From positions 1 through 12,969 of the forward strand of contig DOYB01000190.1 of NCBI GenBank assembly GCA_003518745.1: 12,969 bases of DNA. Direction: 5' to 3'. Made by a program: the position numbers and the translations under genes. This stretch comes from Selenomonas sp. GTDB lineage: Bacteria > Bacillota > Negativicutes > Selenomonadales > Selenomonadaceae. The notes under the pieces were generated by a model. That model was not told the origin of the DNA and did no database searches. It saw only the letters and a program-made list of their open reading frames with translations. Shown piece by piece: positions 1 to 7,163 of this stretch. Positions within the stretch are counted from its first letter, which is position 1. Every line of letters starts with the position of its first letter.

Positions 1-15
1 AATTAAGGAAAGAGG

Positions 16-228
16 GTGGAGTATATGACGCTGATGATGGAACTCAAGGAACAGAGACGGGAAGGCTACGATGAGGGGGTTATCTATGGCGAGAACAGAG
101 GGCGTATCGAAACCATCCAGAGGAATGTCCGCGCTCTCATTGACGAGACTGGCTGGAGCACTGACAAGTCTTTCGATGTACTTCACGTTTCGCCAGAAGA
201 TCGCCAGGTCGTAATGTCGCAACTCTAA
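16..228 (+). CDS. C-terminal fragment of an Rpn-like / PD-(D/E)XK nuclease-family protein (probable remnant)
   Basis: This 70-residue ORF is rich in charged residues, with a Glu/Arg/Gly-rich stretch (REGYDEG, about residues 15-21). It ends in a small helical tail containing TGWSTDKSFDVL, about residues 45-56. That arrangement resembles the extreme C-terminus of Rpn-family (recombination-promoting nuclease / PD-(D/E)XK transposase-like) proteins, which often end in EGREEG-type repeats. No catalytic nuclease core is present. An in-frame TAA lies at 4-6, so the frame does not continue leftward intact. The reading could start at GTG 16 or ATG 25; an AAGGAAAGAGG purine run at 5-15 could serve either. 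Either it is a decayed gene cut by the TAA or a frameshift further left, or it is a genuine small ORF. It converges on the minus-strand block and ends 10 bases before the terminator at 238-288. The family assignment rests on sequence resemblance recalled from memory. Confidence 0.45.
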   Translation: MEYMTLMMELKEQRREGYDEGVIYGENRGRIETIQRNVRALIDETGWSTDKSFDVLHVSPEDRQVVMSQL

Positions 229-237
229 TTTTGAACC

Positions 238-288
238 AAAAGTGGGTACCGTGGAAGGAATAATCCCTCCTACGGTACCCACTTTTTT
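238..288. terminator. Rho-independent terminator, probably bidirectional
   Basis: A perfect 15-base inverted repeat pairs 238-252 with 272-286 (core GTGGGTACCGT / ACGGTACCCAC) around a 19-base loop. On the plus strand the stem runs into six T residues (283-288), so it terminates the small ORF ending at 228. On the minus strand the stem ends in four T residues, so it can also end transcripts coming from the epimerase gene, whose stop codon is at 385-387. It is the only strong terminator hairpin noticed in the window. Confidence 0.85.
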
Positions 289-321
289 CACGTTCTTCAT
301 TCGTAGTATTTTGATAGTAAC

Positions 322-337
322 GCATTTTCCAAAATGC
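322..337. repeat. Short inverted repeat, 7-base arms
   Basis: GCATTTT (322-328) and AAAATGC (331-337) form a perfect 7-base hairpin with a 2-base spacer, in the gap between the epimerase stop and the terminator. No T run follows it on either strand, so it is not a convincing terminator by itself. On the minus-strand transcript a 2-base loop is tight, and pairing would open to a 4-base or larger loop. It might be a 3'-end stabilising structure, an operator-like site, or chance. Confidence 0.3.
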
Positions 338-384
338 CCCAATACACCGTGAAATACCCAGTTCTATGAGGCACAGTCCTATTT

Positions 385-1305
385 TTATTTCAAAAAATAT
401 CCATAGGTATTCTTCAGTGCTTCCTCCAATGGGGTTTCGGGACTCCAGCCCATACCCCTTGCTGCCCTGAGATTATCCAAGCAGGATCGATATATATCCC
501 CCGGACGAGGTGGACCATATTTGGGCACGATCTTCCTTCCGGCAACTGAGGACAGATAGGTCACCAATTGACGGATGCTGGTCTCTGTCTTGGTGCTGAG
601 ATTATAGACATTGTTCACAGAGGCTGTGCGGAGAGCAGCGGCAATTCCACTGGCTACATCACCCGCATAGATGAAGTCCCTGGTCTGCTCACCATCCCCA
701 AAAATCGTCACCGGTTCTTCCTCCGCAACGCGCTTGGCAAAAATACTGATGACCCCGCCTTCTCCTCCGTCACCCTGACGCTCGCCGAACACATTGGAAA
801 ACCGCAGTATCACATAGTCCAGGCCATAGGTTTGGTGATACAGCTCCAAATAACGTTCCATTGACAGTTTGCTGAGCCCGTAAAAGGACATGGGGGAAAG
901 TGACTGGGACTCACGGATGGGCAGATCATCCTCTGAAACATCACCATAGACTGCCGCACTGGAGGAAAAGACAATACGCTTCACATTCGTATGACGGCAG
1001 GCATCCAAAACTTTGATGCCCCCCACGATATTTTCCATGGCATCATGCACGGGCTTATCAATGGATACGTCCACCATGGTCTGACCCGCCAGATGCACGA
1101 CAGCATCGAACCTTTCCCTCTGGAAAAGCTCCAGCATGGCATCATCCTGAACATCCAGGACAACCAGCCGCACATCCTCCGGCAGGTTCTCCCTTAGTCC
1201 GGAGGAAAGATTGTCCACCACAACGGGCACATCACCATCAGCAATCAGCCTGCGTACCAGATGGGAGCCAATAAATCCTGCACCACCCGTTACCAATATC
1301 TTCAT
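385..1305 (-). CDS. NAD-dependent sugar-nucleotide epimerase, GalE-like extended SDR
   Basis: This 306-residue protein is a complete extended short-chain dehydrogenase/reductase. The Rossmann glycine motif GGAGFIG is at residues 7-13, and an acidic residue (D31) ends beta-2, as expected for NAD binding. The serine-rich catalytic strand FSSSAAVYG is at 113-121 and the YxxxK pair is Y142/K146 in YGLSK. RFSNVFGERQ (168-177) and GDGEQTRDFIYAGDVA (203-218) match the substrate-domain signatures of UDP-glucose 4-epimerase-like enzymes. The likely reaction is C4 epimerisation of a UDP-hexose (UDP-Glc/UDP-Gal or the N-acetyl forms) in the cytoplasm; exact substrate cannot be read from sequence. The length fits the short GalE-like group rather than the roughly 338-residue E. 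coli GalE. The ATG at 1303-1305 has GGAGAG 8 bases upstream and lies 16 bases after the proS stop. The gene is therefore probably the last of the operon, feeding surface-glycan synthesis. Confidence 0.88.
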   Translation of the reverse strand: MKILVTGGAGFIGSHLVRRLIADGDVPVVVDNLSSGLRENLPEDVRLVVLDVQDDAMLELFQRERFDAVVHLAGQTMVDVSIDKPVHDAMENIVGGIKVLDACRHTNVKRIVFSSSAAVYGDVSEDDLPIRESQSLSPMSFYGLSKLSMERYLELYHQTYGLDYVILRFSNVFGERQGDGGEGGVISIFAKRVAEEEPVTIFGDGEQTRDFIYAGDVASGIAAALRTASVNNVYNLSTKTETSIRQLVTYLSSVAGRKIVPKYGPPRPGDIYRSCLDNLRAARGMGWSPETPLEEALKNTYGYFLK

Positions 1306-1321
1306 CTCAACTTCTCTCCAA

Positions 1322-3031
1322 TCAAAGACTGTCCAAAAGCTCCTTCACCTTTTCCAGATACCCATCTCTCCCGATAGTAATGGCCTCTCCGGTCTTCCTG
1401 ATCTTTATCTCGATGGAATTTTCCTCAATGGCCTTTGGCCCTATGGTAATGCGGAGCGGATAGCCAATCAAATCGCAATCCTTGAACTTGACCCCCGCGC
1501 GTTCCTTGCGGTCATCCAAAAGCACATCAATGCCTGCTGCCTTAAGCTCCTCATAAATGCTCTCACCATAGGCCAGCTGTTCTTCATTCTTGGCATTTAC
1601 CGGAACCACCACCAGTTCAAAGGGTGCAATCGCTCTGGGCCAGATAATGCCGTCCTTGTCATTGTTCTGCTCTATGGCGGCAGCCATGGTGCGGCCAACG
1701 CCAATACCGTAGCACCCCATTACCATAGGCTTTTCCCTGCCGTTCTCGTCCAGGAAGGTCGCGCCAAGAGCTTGACTGTACTTGGTTCCAAGGGTAAAGA
1801 CCTGTCCCACCTCAATACCCCTTGTCATGCTGAGGGGTTTTCCGCAATGGGGGCACGGATCTCCTTCCTTCACCATTCGTATATCCGCGACAATCACATT
1901 CTTGAAATCACGCTTGGGATTCACATTCCTGTAATGGGTATCCCTTTCGTTGGCACCTGCTACGGCGTTATACATTTCCATGACTGTAGTATCCACTATT
2001 ACGGTTGTTCCATCCTTGATTCCTATGGGACTCATGAAACCCGGGCAGCCCCCCGCGGCAACTATTGCCGATTCCTCCGCCATATGAAGATGAAGGGCAT
2101 TTTCCGACGCGTTCAAAATCTTGATTTCATTGACCTCATGATCCCCGCGGACAAAGGCTAGAATCAGCTTCCCATCGTCATCCTGGAAGGCCACTGCCTT
2201 TATGGTCTTTTCAATGGGTATTCCCAGATAATCCTTCACCAGTTCAATGGTATGGGCGTCGGGAGTTGCCACCTTCTCCAATGGTAGCATTTCCTCCTCC
2301 GTGGACGGAATCGGCTTGAGCTCAGCCTTTTCATCACTTGCCGCATAGTCGCAGGATGTGCAGTAGGCAATGGAGGACTCTCCGGCAGGAGCCAGCACCG
2401 TAAACTCATGGGAATGGCCGCCGCCAATCGCTCCGTTATCCGCCTCAACGGGACGGAATTCCAATCCGCAACGTGAGAAAATCCTGTCATACGCGTCATA
2501 CATCTTTTTATATGACAGGTTCATACCTTCCTCATCACGATCAAAGGAATATAGATCCTTCATGATGAATTCGCGGCTGCGCATCAGACCGAAGCGGGGG
2601 CGAATCTCGTCACGATATTTATTCTGCATCTGATAAAGCATCAACGGAAGCTGCTTGTAGGAACGAACCTCATCACGAATAAGCGAGGTAATCATTTCCT
2701 CATGGGTGGGGCCAAGGCAGAACTCCCTGCCATGACGGTCCTTCACCCTCATCATCTCATCCCCGTAAACGGCCCAGCGGCCGCTTTCCTTCCAAAGCTC
2801 TCCAGGCTGAATTATGGGCATGCATATTTCCTGTCCGCCTGCCGAATCCATTTCCTCCCGGATAATCTGCTCTATCTTCCTGATGGTACGCCATGCCAAG
2901 GGAAGATATGTATATACTCCTCCTGCCGCTTTGCGGATCATACCGGCCCTGAGCATTAGCTTATGGCTGATTACCTCTGCTTCCGCGGGAGATTCCCTCA
3001 ACGTCGGCGCGTATAAATTAGTAGCTCTCAT
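1322..3031 (-). CDS. proS: Prolyl-tRNA synthetase (bacterial type with INS editing domain)
   Basis: This cytoplasmic enzyme charges tRNA-Pro with proline. The 569-residue length is normal for the bacterial-type enzyme. The class II catalytic core covers about residues 1-220, with GPTHEE at 107-112 and motif 2 RSREFIMKD at 151-159. A YbaK-like insertion (INS) domain that clears Ala-tRNA-Pro follows at about 225-400; K278 aligns with the editing lysine of E. coli ProRS (K279). Core sequence resumes with motif 3 GCYGIGVGR at 439-447, and the anticodon-binding domain is at about 470-569. Paired cysteines at C224/C227 and C393/C396 flank the INS domain. The ATG overlaps the ispG stop as ATGA (3028-3031), a sign of translational coupling. 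A GGAGG lies 13 bases upstream, rather far, with a purine-rich stretch nearer. It ends the conserved uppS-to-proS block. Confidence 0.98.
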   Translation of the reverse strand: MRATNLYAPTLRESPAEAEVISHKLMLRAGMIRKAAGGVYTYLPLAWRTIRKIEQIIREEMDSAGGQEICMPIIQPGELWKESGRWAVYGDEMMRVKDRHGREFCLGPTHEEMITSLIRDEVRSYKQLPLMLYQMQNKYRDEIRPRFGLMRSREFIMKDLYSFDRDEEGMNLSYKKMYDAYDRIFSRCGLEFRPVEADNGAIGGGHSHEFTVLAPAGESSIAYCTSCDYAASDEKAELKPIPSTEEEMLPLEKVATPDAHTIELVKDYLGIPIEKTIKAVAFQDDDGKLILAFVRGDHEVNEIKILNASENALHLHMAEESAIVAAGGCPGFMSPIGIKDGTTVIVDTTVMEMYNAVAGANERDTHYRNVNPKRDFKNVIVADIRMVKEGDPCPHCGKPLSMTRGIEVGQVFTLGTKYSQALGATFLDENGREKPMVMGCYGIGVGRTMAAAIEQNNDKDGIIWPRAIAPFELVVVPVNAKNEEQLAYGESIYEELKAAGIDVLLDDRKERAGVKFKDCDLIGYPLRITIGPKAIEENSIEIKIRKTGEAITIGRDGYLEKVKELLDSL

Positions 3032-4107
3032 TTCTTCTTTCTTTCCTCCAATATTGCGTCAATTTCCTTGAACAGTTCTTCCACCAAATCCGACTCGGGC
3101 ACCTTTCGGACAATCTCGCCCTTTCTGAAAACCAGACCCTCGCCCTTGCCTCCTGCGATGCCCACATCAGCCCCCCTTGCCTCACCGGGGCCATTTACCA
3201 CGCAGCCCATGACGGCGACCTCTATGGGTTCCGATATACCTTCCAGCTTCTTCTCCACCTGCTCCGCTATGGACGGCAGGTCAATGCTGGTGCGTCCACA
3301 GGTCGGACAGGCCACCAGGGTTGGTCCGTATTCCTTAAGTCCCAGCGACTTCAGTATCTCATTTGCCACCCGAACCTCAACCACAGGATCTCCGGTCAAG
3401 GATATACGGAAGGTATCGCCAATTCCCTCCGCCAGCAAAGCCCCCATGCCTACAGCGGACTTTATGATGCCTGTATTCACCGTTCCTGCTTCCGTAATAC
3501 CCAAATGCAGTGGATAATCAACAGTTTTACTCATAAGGCGGTAAGCCTCTATGGTCAGCGGAACATCGTGGGCCTTCAGGGAAATCTTCATATCATGAAA
3601 ATCCTGTGCTTCCAGGATTCTAACATGCTCCAACGCTGACTCCACCAGTGCCTCAGCCGTAACACCGCCATGTTTTTTGAGCAGCTTCTTATCCAAGGAC
3701 CCGGCATTGACGCCAATGCGGATTGGAATTCCTCTCTCCTTTGCTTCCTTAACCACAGCTCTGACGTTTTCCTCACCGCCGATATTTCCGGGGTTAAGGC
3801 GGAGAGCCGCTATTCCCTGATGAATAGCCTCTATGGCGAGACGGTAGTCAAAGTGTATATCTGCCACAAGGGGAACCGATACCTGACCTATTATATTCCC
3901 AAGATTCTTAGCAGCTTCCATATCAGGAACAGCCAGCCGCACTATGTCACAGCCTGCCGCGGTCAAAGCCCTTATCTGAGCCACTGTCGCATCAGTATCC
4001 GTGGTTTTGGTATTTGTCATGGACTGCACTGAAATCGGCGCGTCTCCGCCAATGGCCACAGGCCCTATGTGAATCTGGCGAGTTTTCCTACGCTCCATCA
4101 AGCTCAT
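3028..4107 (-). CDS. ispG: 4-hydroxy-3-methylbut-2-enyl diphosphate synthase (MEP pathway)
   Basis: IspG (GcpE) is a cytoplasmic [4Fe-4S] enzyme. It reductively converts 2-C-methyl-erythritol 2,4-cyclodiphosphate to HMBPP, the penultimate MEP-pathway step. The 359 residues fit the two-domain bacterial form: an N-terminal TIM-barrel (VQSMTNTKTTDTDAT near 27-41, ADIHFDYRLA 82-91, RLNPGNIG 103-110) and a C-terminal Fe-S domain. The cluster ligands are visible as C267 and C270 (ACPTCGR), C302 (GCVVNGPGEA) and E309. The first ATG (4105-4107) overlaps the rseP stop as ATGA. However, the Shine-Dalgarno AGGGGG abuts that ATG with no spacer, whereas the in-frame ATG at 4096-4098 (M4, giving MERRKTRQIHIGP) has an ideal 9-base spacer. 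The true start may therefore be 4098, and coupling could also allow 4107. It has the same product line as dxr two genes upstream. Confidence 0.97.
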   Translation of the reverse strand: MSLMERRKTRQIHIGPVAIGGDAPISVQSMTNTKTTDTDATVAQIRALTAAGCDIVRLAVPDMEAAKNLGNIIGQVSVPLVADIHFDYRLAIEAIHQGIAALRLNPGNIGGEENVRAVVKEAKERGIPIRIGVNAGSLDKKLLKKHGGVTAEALVESALEHVRILEAQDFHDMKISLKAHDVPLTIEAYRLMSKTVDYPLHLGITEAGTVNTGIIKSAVGMGALLAEGIGDTFRISLTGDPVVEVRVANEILKSLGLKEYGPTLVACPTCGRTSIDLPSIAEQVEKKLEGISEPIEVAVMGCVVNGPGEARGADVGIAGGKGEGLVFRKGEIVRKVPESDLVEELFKEIDAILEERKKK

Positions 4108-5147
4108 CCCCCTGTAAAGATTCTAACTATATCGTTCTTAGTGGCAAACAGCATCAATATCAGTAGAAGGGCTATTCCCACGCTCTGTGTATAGTAGAGG
4201 GCTTTTTCGCCCATCGGCTTTCCACGCACGGCCTCAAGTATCAAAAGCACGAAATGCCCCCCATCCAATGCGGGAACAGGAAGCAGGTTAATGATGCCGA
4301 GATTCAGACTCAGGAATGCCGCGAAGTTAAGCAGTGGCACTATTCCAAGCTGCGCCATCTCTCCCGCCATCTGGGCTACGCCTATAGGTCCGGCAAGTTC
4401 GGCATCCGTAGGCTGGGAGAAAATTTTCATAAGCTCGCCCATCATCGCGCCGAGCACATAGGCAGTCCTTTCAAATGCCATGCCTATGGATTCAAAAAAA
4501 CCGGGATAGGTCTTATCCACATGACTCATAACCCCAAGGAGAACGCGCTTTGCCTTCGAATCATAGACAGGCGTTACACTGGTTTCCTGCCGCTCATTGT
4601 TTCGTTCATAAACCACCCTCAGGGGAGTTCCTGCTTCTCCCTCTTTCTGAATTACCGTGGTCAAATTCTTCCAGGATGTAATCTCTGTGTCATTTATGCG
4701 AATAATACGGTCTCCGGCCATGAGCCCGGCTTCAGCCGCCGGCCTGTTCTCCATAACTGTTCCCAAAACAGGCTCAGTAGACGGAATACTGGCTCCCGCG
4801 AAGAAGAAAATACCGGCAAACATGAATATTGGCAGTATCAGATTCATCATTGAGCCTGCCAATATCACCAGCATACGCGCCGGAATCGGCTTTTCACAGT
4901 AGCCCCTGTCACCCGCCTTGTTATCTTCGGGATTCATGCCGGCTATATCGTTGAAGCCACCGAGCGGGATAGCTCTTATGGAATACGCCGTTTCACCTCT
5001 CTGTACGCTGAACAGCTTAGGGCCAAAGCCCAAGGCAAACTCATCAACACGCATTCCCGTTAATTTGGCTGTGATAAAGTGTCCCAGCTCATGCACAAAT
5101 ACAAGCATGCCGAACACGAATACGGCCGCCAAAATCGTAAGTCCCAT
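4104..5147 (-). CDS. rseP: Site-2 intramembrane zinc metalloprotease, RseP family
   Basis: This inner-membrane protease cuts transmembrane segments of its substrates (anti-sigma factors, remnant signal peptides). The 347 residues carry HELGH at 19-23 inside the first membrane helix (zinc ligands H19 and H23, catalytic E20). A PDZ domain lies at about 122-200 (RPAAEAGLMAGDRIIRIND). The second active-site segment NLLPVPALDGGH is at 287-298, where D295 is the third zinc ligand. Hydrophobic helices are visible at about 4-20, 92-118, 272-290 and 322-337. One PDZ domain and this length match Gram-positive RasP/YluC-type members better than the two-PDZ E. coli RseP. The ATG has AGGTG just upstream and starts 8 bases after the dxr stop; the TGA overlaps the ispG ATG. 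No sigma/anti-sigma gene is nearby, so its substrate cannot be inferred. Confidence 0.96.
   Translation of the reverse strand: MGLTILAAVFVFGMLVFVHELGHFITAKLTGMRVDEFALGFGPKLFSVQRGETAYSIRAIPLGGFNDIAGMNPEDNKAGDRGYCEKPIPARMLVILAGSMMNLILPIFMFAGIFFFAGASIPSTEPVLGTVMENRPAAEAGLMAGDRIIRINDTEITSWKNLTTVIQKEGEAGTPLRVVYERNNERQETSVTPVYDSKAKRVLLGVMSHVDKTYPGFFESIGMAFERTAYVLGAMMGELMKIFSQPTDAELAGPIGVAQMAGEMAQLGIVPLLNFAAFLSLNLGIINLLPVPALDGGHFVLLILEAVRGKPMGEKALYYTQSVGIALLLILMLFATKNDIVRIFTGG
4108..4113 (-). promoter_or_regulatory. Ribosome binding site for ispG that favours the second ATG
   Basis: On the minus strand AGGGGG occupies 4113-4108, inside the last codons of rseP. It touches the first ispG ATG (4107-4105) directly but sits 9 bases from the next in-frame ATG (4098-4096). 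Normal Shine-Dalgarno spacing therefore points to 4098 as the main start. Confidence 0.55.
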
Positions 5148-5155
5148 GCTTCACC

Positions 5156-6313
5156 TCATATCATTTTACGCTTCAATATCTCACACGCAAAGCCCCTGGC
5201 CCAAGCATCCTCCTCAAAGAGCTGCTCCAATGAGGGGTGCTTTACCGGACTTCGTTTCATCATGGTTTCCTCAATCATATCATAAATGTCAAGGAAGTGT
5301 ATCTGTCCCTTGAGAAATGCTCCGACAGCAATCTCATTGGCCGCGTTCATGATGCAGGGCATAGTTCCCCCTATATTGCCTGCCTCGTATGCAAATTTCA
5401 GTCCCTTGAAGGTTTCAACATCCGGCTCCTCAAAAGTCAGCTCCCTCATTTTCCAGAAATCCAGCCTCTCAAAGGAGGACTGAGTGCGATGGGGATACGT
5501 CAGCGCGTACTGGATTGGAAGCCGCATATCCGTCGACCCCAGCTGAGCCATAACAGCCCCATCCCTGAACTGTACCATGGAATGTATTATACTCTGTGGA
5601 TGTACCACCACCTGAATTTGGTCGTAGGAAACACCGTAGAGCCATTTTGCTTCAATGACCTCCAGTCCCTTGTTCACAAGTGTAGCCGAATCCACAGTTA
5701 TCTTCTGTCCCATATTCCAAGTGGGATGCTGCAAGACCTGCGCTACAGTCGCCTCCTTCAGAGCCTCCTTTTTCCTGCCCCTGAAGGGCCCCCCCGAGGC
5801 TGTCAGCAGCAGCTTCTCTATGGTATCCCTGCCTTCACCCTGAAGACACTGATAAAAAGCACAGTGCTCACTGTCAACAGGAAGGATTGCCACCCCCTGC
5901 TCCTTTGCACGGGACATTACAAGCTCCCCTGCCACCACCAGTGTCTCCTTGTTAGCAAGGGCAATATTCTTCTTAGCATCCAGCGCCTTCATGGTGGGTT
6001 CAAGCCCCGCAAAGCCCATCATTGAGGTTACCACCGTATCAACCTCTGTATAAGCCGCGGCGTCAATAAAGGCCTGACGGCCACCTGCCAATTCCGTTTT
6101 ACCATTATACCGTGACTTGAGCCGCTTATACGCCGCCTCATCAGACAGCACCGCAAGCTCCGGCCCAAACTCATCTATTTGCTTCTCCATCAGCTCGTCA
6201 CTGGAATTTGCCGCCAAAACGGAAACATGAAACAGCTCAGGATGCTCCCTTACCACTGCAAGGGTCTGAGTACCGATTGAGCCGGTGGACCCCATAACCG
6301 CGATATTTTTCAC
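5156..6313 (-). CDS. dxr: 1-deoxy-D-xylulose 5-phosphate reductoisomerase (MEP pathway)
   Basis: Dxr converts DXP to 2-C-methyl-D-erythritol 4-phosphate with NADPH, the first committed MEP step, in the cytoplasm. The 385 residues are of usual length. The NADPH-binding loop GSTGSIG is at 8-14 and ANKETLV at 120-126. The divalent-metal ligands are D147 and E149 (VDSEH) and E218 (NKGLE 214-218). The substrate loop TASGGPFRG is at 171-179, HPQSIIHSMVQF at 238-249 and MNAANEIAVGAF at 322-333. The start is GTG at 6311-6313. GGGGAG lies 10 bases upstream; the ATG in between (6323-6325 region) is in another frame and gives no Dxr sequence. It sits 17 bases after cdsA and 8 before rseP, typical of the operon block. 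With ispG it supplies IPP/DMAPP to UppS. Confidence 0.98.
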   Translation of the reverse strand: MKNIAVMGSTGSIGTQTLAVVREHPELFHVSVLAANSSDELMEKQIDEFGPELAVLSDEAAYKRLKSRYNGKTELAGGRQAFIDAAAYTEVDTVVTSMMGFAGLEPTMKALDAKKNIALANKETLVVAGELVMSRAKEQGVAILPVDSEHCAFYQCLQGEGRDTIEKLLLTASGGPFRGRKKEALKEATVAQVLQHPTWNMGQKITVDSATLVNKGLEVIEAKWLYGVSYDQIQVVVHPQSIIHSMVQFRDGAVMAQLGSTDMRLPIQYALTYPHRTQSSFERLDFWKMRELTFEEPDVETFKGLKFAYEAGNIGGTMPCIMNAANEIAVGAFLKGQIHFLDIYDMIEETMMKRSPVKHPSLEQLFEEDAWARGFACEILKRKMI

Positions 6314-6330
6314 GTTCTATCATCTCCCCA

Positions 6331-7149
6331 TCAAAGCACCAGATAAGCAAAATAGTACACCAGCGGTGCCGTATAGAGCACGCTGTCAAAACGATCCAAA
6401 ACACCGCCGTGGCCGGGTATCAGACTGCCGGAATCCTTGATTCCGGTATACCGCTTAAAAACCGATTCCACCAAATCTCCCAGCGTAGCAAAAATAGAAA
6501 TAGCAAATCCCAGCGCGGCCATCTCATACATGGAAAAGGGAAAAAAATTGCTTCCCAATGCCGCGACCGAAGCAGTCGTGCCCACAACAGAACCCAGAAA
6601 TCCCTCAACTGTCTTATTGGGGCTTATCGAAGGACAGAGCTTATGGCTCCCAATAGCAGACCCCGTAAAATAGGCAAAGGTATCGCTGGCCCATGTTCCA
6701 ATAAACATAATCCAAATCAAGGCGCAGCCAATTTCAAAAGAGCCCAGGGGAGACATTACATTTGGTCCCTCCCAAAACCTAAGCATGACCATATGACCTA
6801 AAGGCAGGCCTATATAGAGCACTCCCGCAACGGAAGCGCAGGCTCCCATGAATGGTATTCTGCCGTTAAGCAGTACCGCAAGCAGCAGCGCAAACAAAAC
6901 AAATACCGTGGCAACCGCCATCAGTTCCTCCACGCTTCCAAGCCAGCTGCAGCCCCAAAGGAGCAGCAGAGCCAAAAGCCCCGTGAAATAGGTCGTCCTT
7001 ATTCCCTTATTGGCACAGGCACGGGAAAACTCATGCCAGCCAATAAGAGACAGCAGCAACACAAACGCCGCGAAATACCAACCACCCGATTGGATAATGA
7101 ACGTCATCGCCCCAATACCTACGATGCCAGTCAGAATTCGTGTAATCAA
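6331..7149 (-). CDS. cdsA: Phosphatidate cytidylyltransferase (CDP-diacylglycerol synthase)
   Basis: CdsA is an integral membrane enzyme that makes CDP-diacylglycerol from phosphatidic acid and CTP, the branch point of phospholipid synthesis. The 272 residues are largely hydrophobic, with about eight membrane segments. The CDS family signature is at 174-191 (SISPNKTVEGFLG...), with WASDTFAYFTG at 153-163 and GHGGVLDRFDS at 246-256, which hold the metal-binding acidic residues (D156, D252, D255). The start is TTG at 7147-7149, giving MITRILTG. A TGAGGT Shine-Dalgarno at 7163-7158 overlaps the uppS stop codon and leaves an 8-base spacer, so the TTG is well supported. The uppS-cdsA gap is 11 bases. 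The weak start codon may tune its level relative to uppS. Confidence 0.96.
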   Translation of the reverse strand: MITRILTGIVGIGAMTFIIQSGGWYFAAFVLLLSLIGWHEFSRACANKGIRTTYFTGLLALLLLWGCSWLGSVEELMAVATVFVLFALLLAVLLNGRIPFMGACASVAGVLYIGLPLGHMVMLRFWEGPNVMSPLGSFEIGCALIWIMFIGTWASDTFAYFTGSAIGSHKLCPSISPNKTVEGFLGSVVGTTASVAALGSNFFPFSMYEMAALGFAISIFATLGDLVESVFKRYTGIKDSGSLIPGHGGVLDRFDSVLYTAPLVYYFAYLVL

Positions 7150-7157
7150 TTTCTAAT

Positions 7158-7163
7158 ACCTCA
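7158..7163 (-). promoter_or_regulatory. Ribosome binding site fixing the TTG start of cdsA
   Basis: TGAGGT on the minus strand overlaps the uppS TGA stop and stands 8 bases ahead of TTG (7149-7147). No in-frame ATG with a better site precedes the CDS domain, so the non-AUG start is the best choice. The overlap suggests that ribosomes ending uppS help start cdsA. Confidence 0.6.

Noticed and set aside
238..288. Insertion-sequence terminal repeat
   Set aside because: The inverted repeat is separated by only 19 bases and followed by a T run between convergent genes, which is terminator architecture; no transposase or target duplication is seen.
1211..2161. 316-residue plus-strand open frame opposite proS and the epimerase start
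   Set aside because: It lies wholly antisense to the well-supported proS and epimerase genes, shows no recognisable domain, and has an irregular composition rich in His, Cys and Ile typical of shadow frames.
5237..6025. 262-residue plus-strand open frame opposite dxr
   Set aside because: Antisense to a clear dxr with all its motifs; low-complexity, His/Cys/Leu-rich translation without family features.
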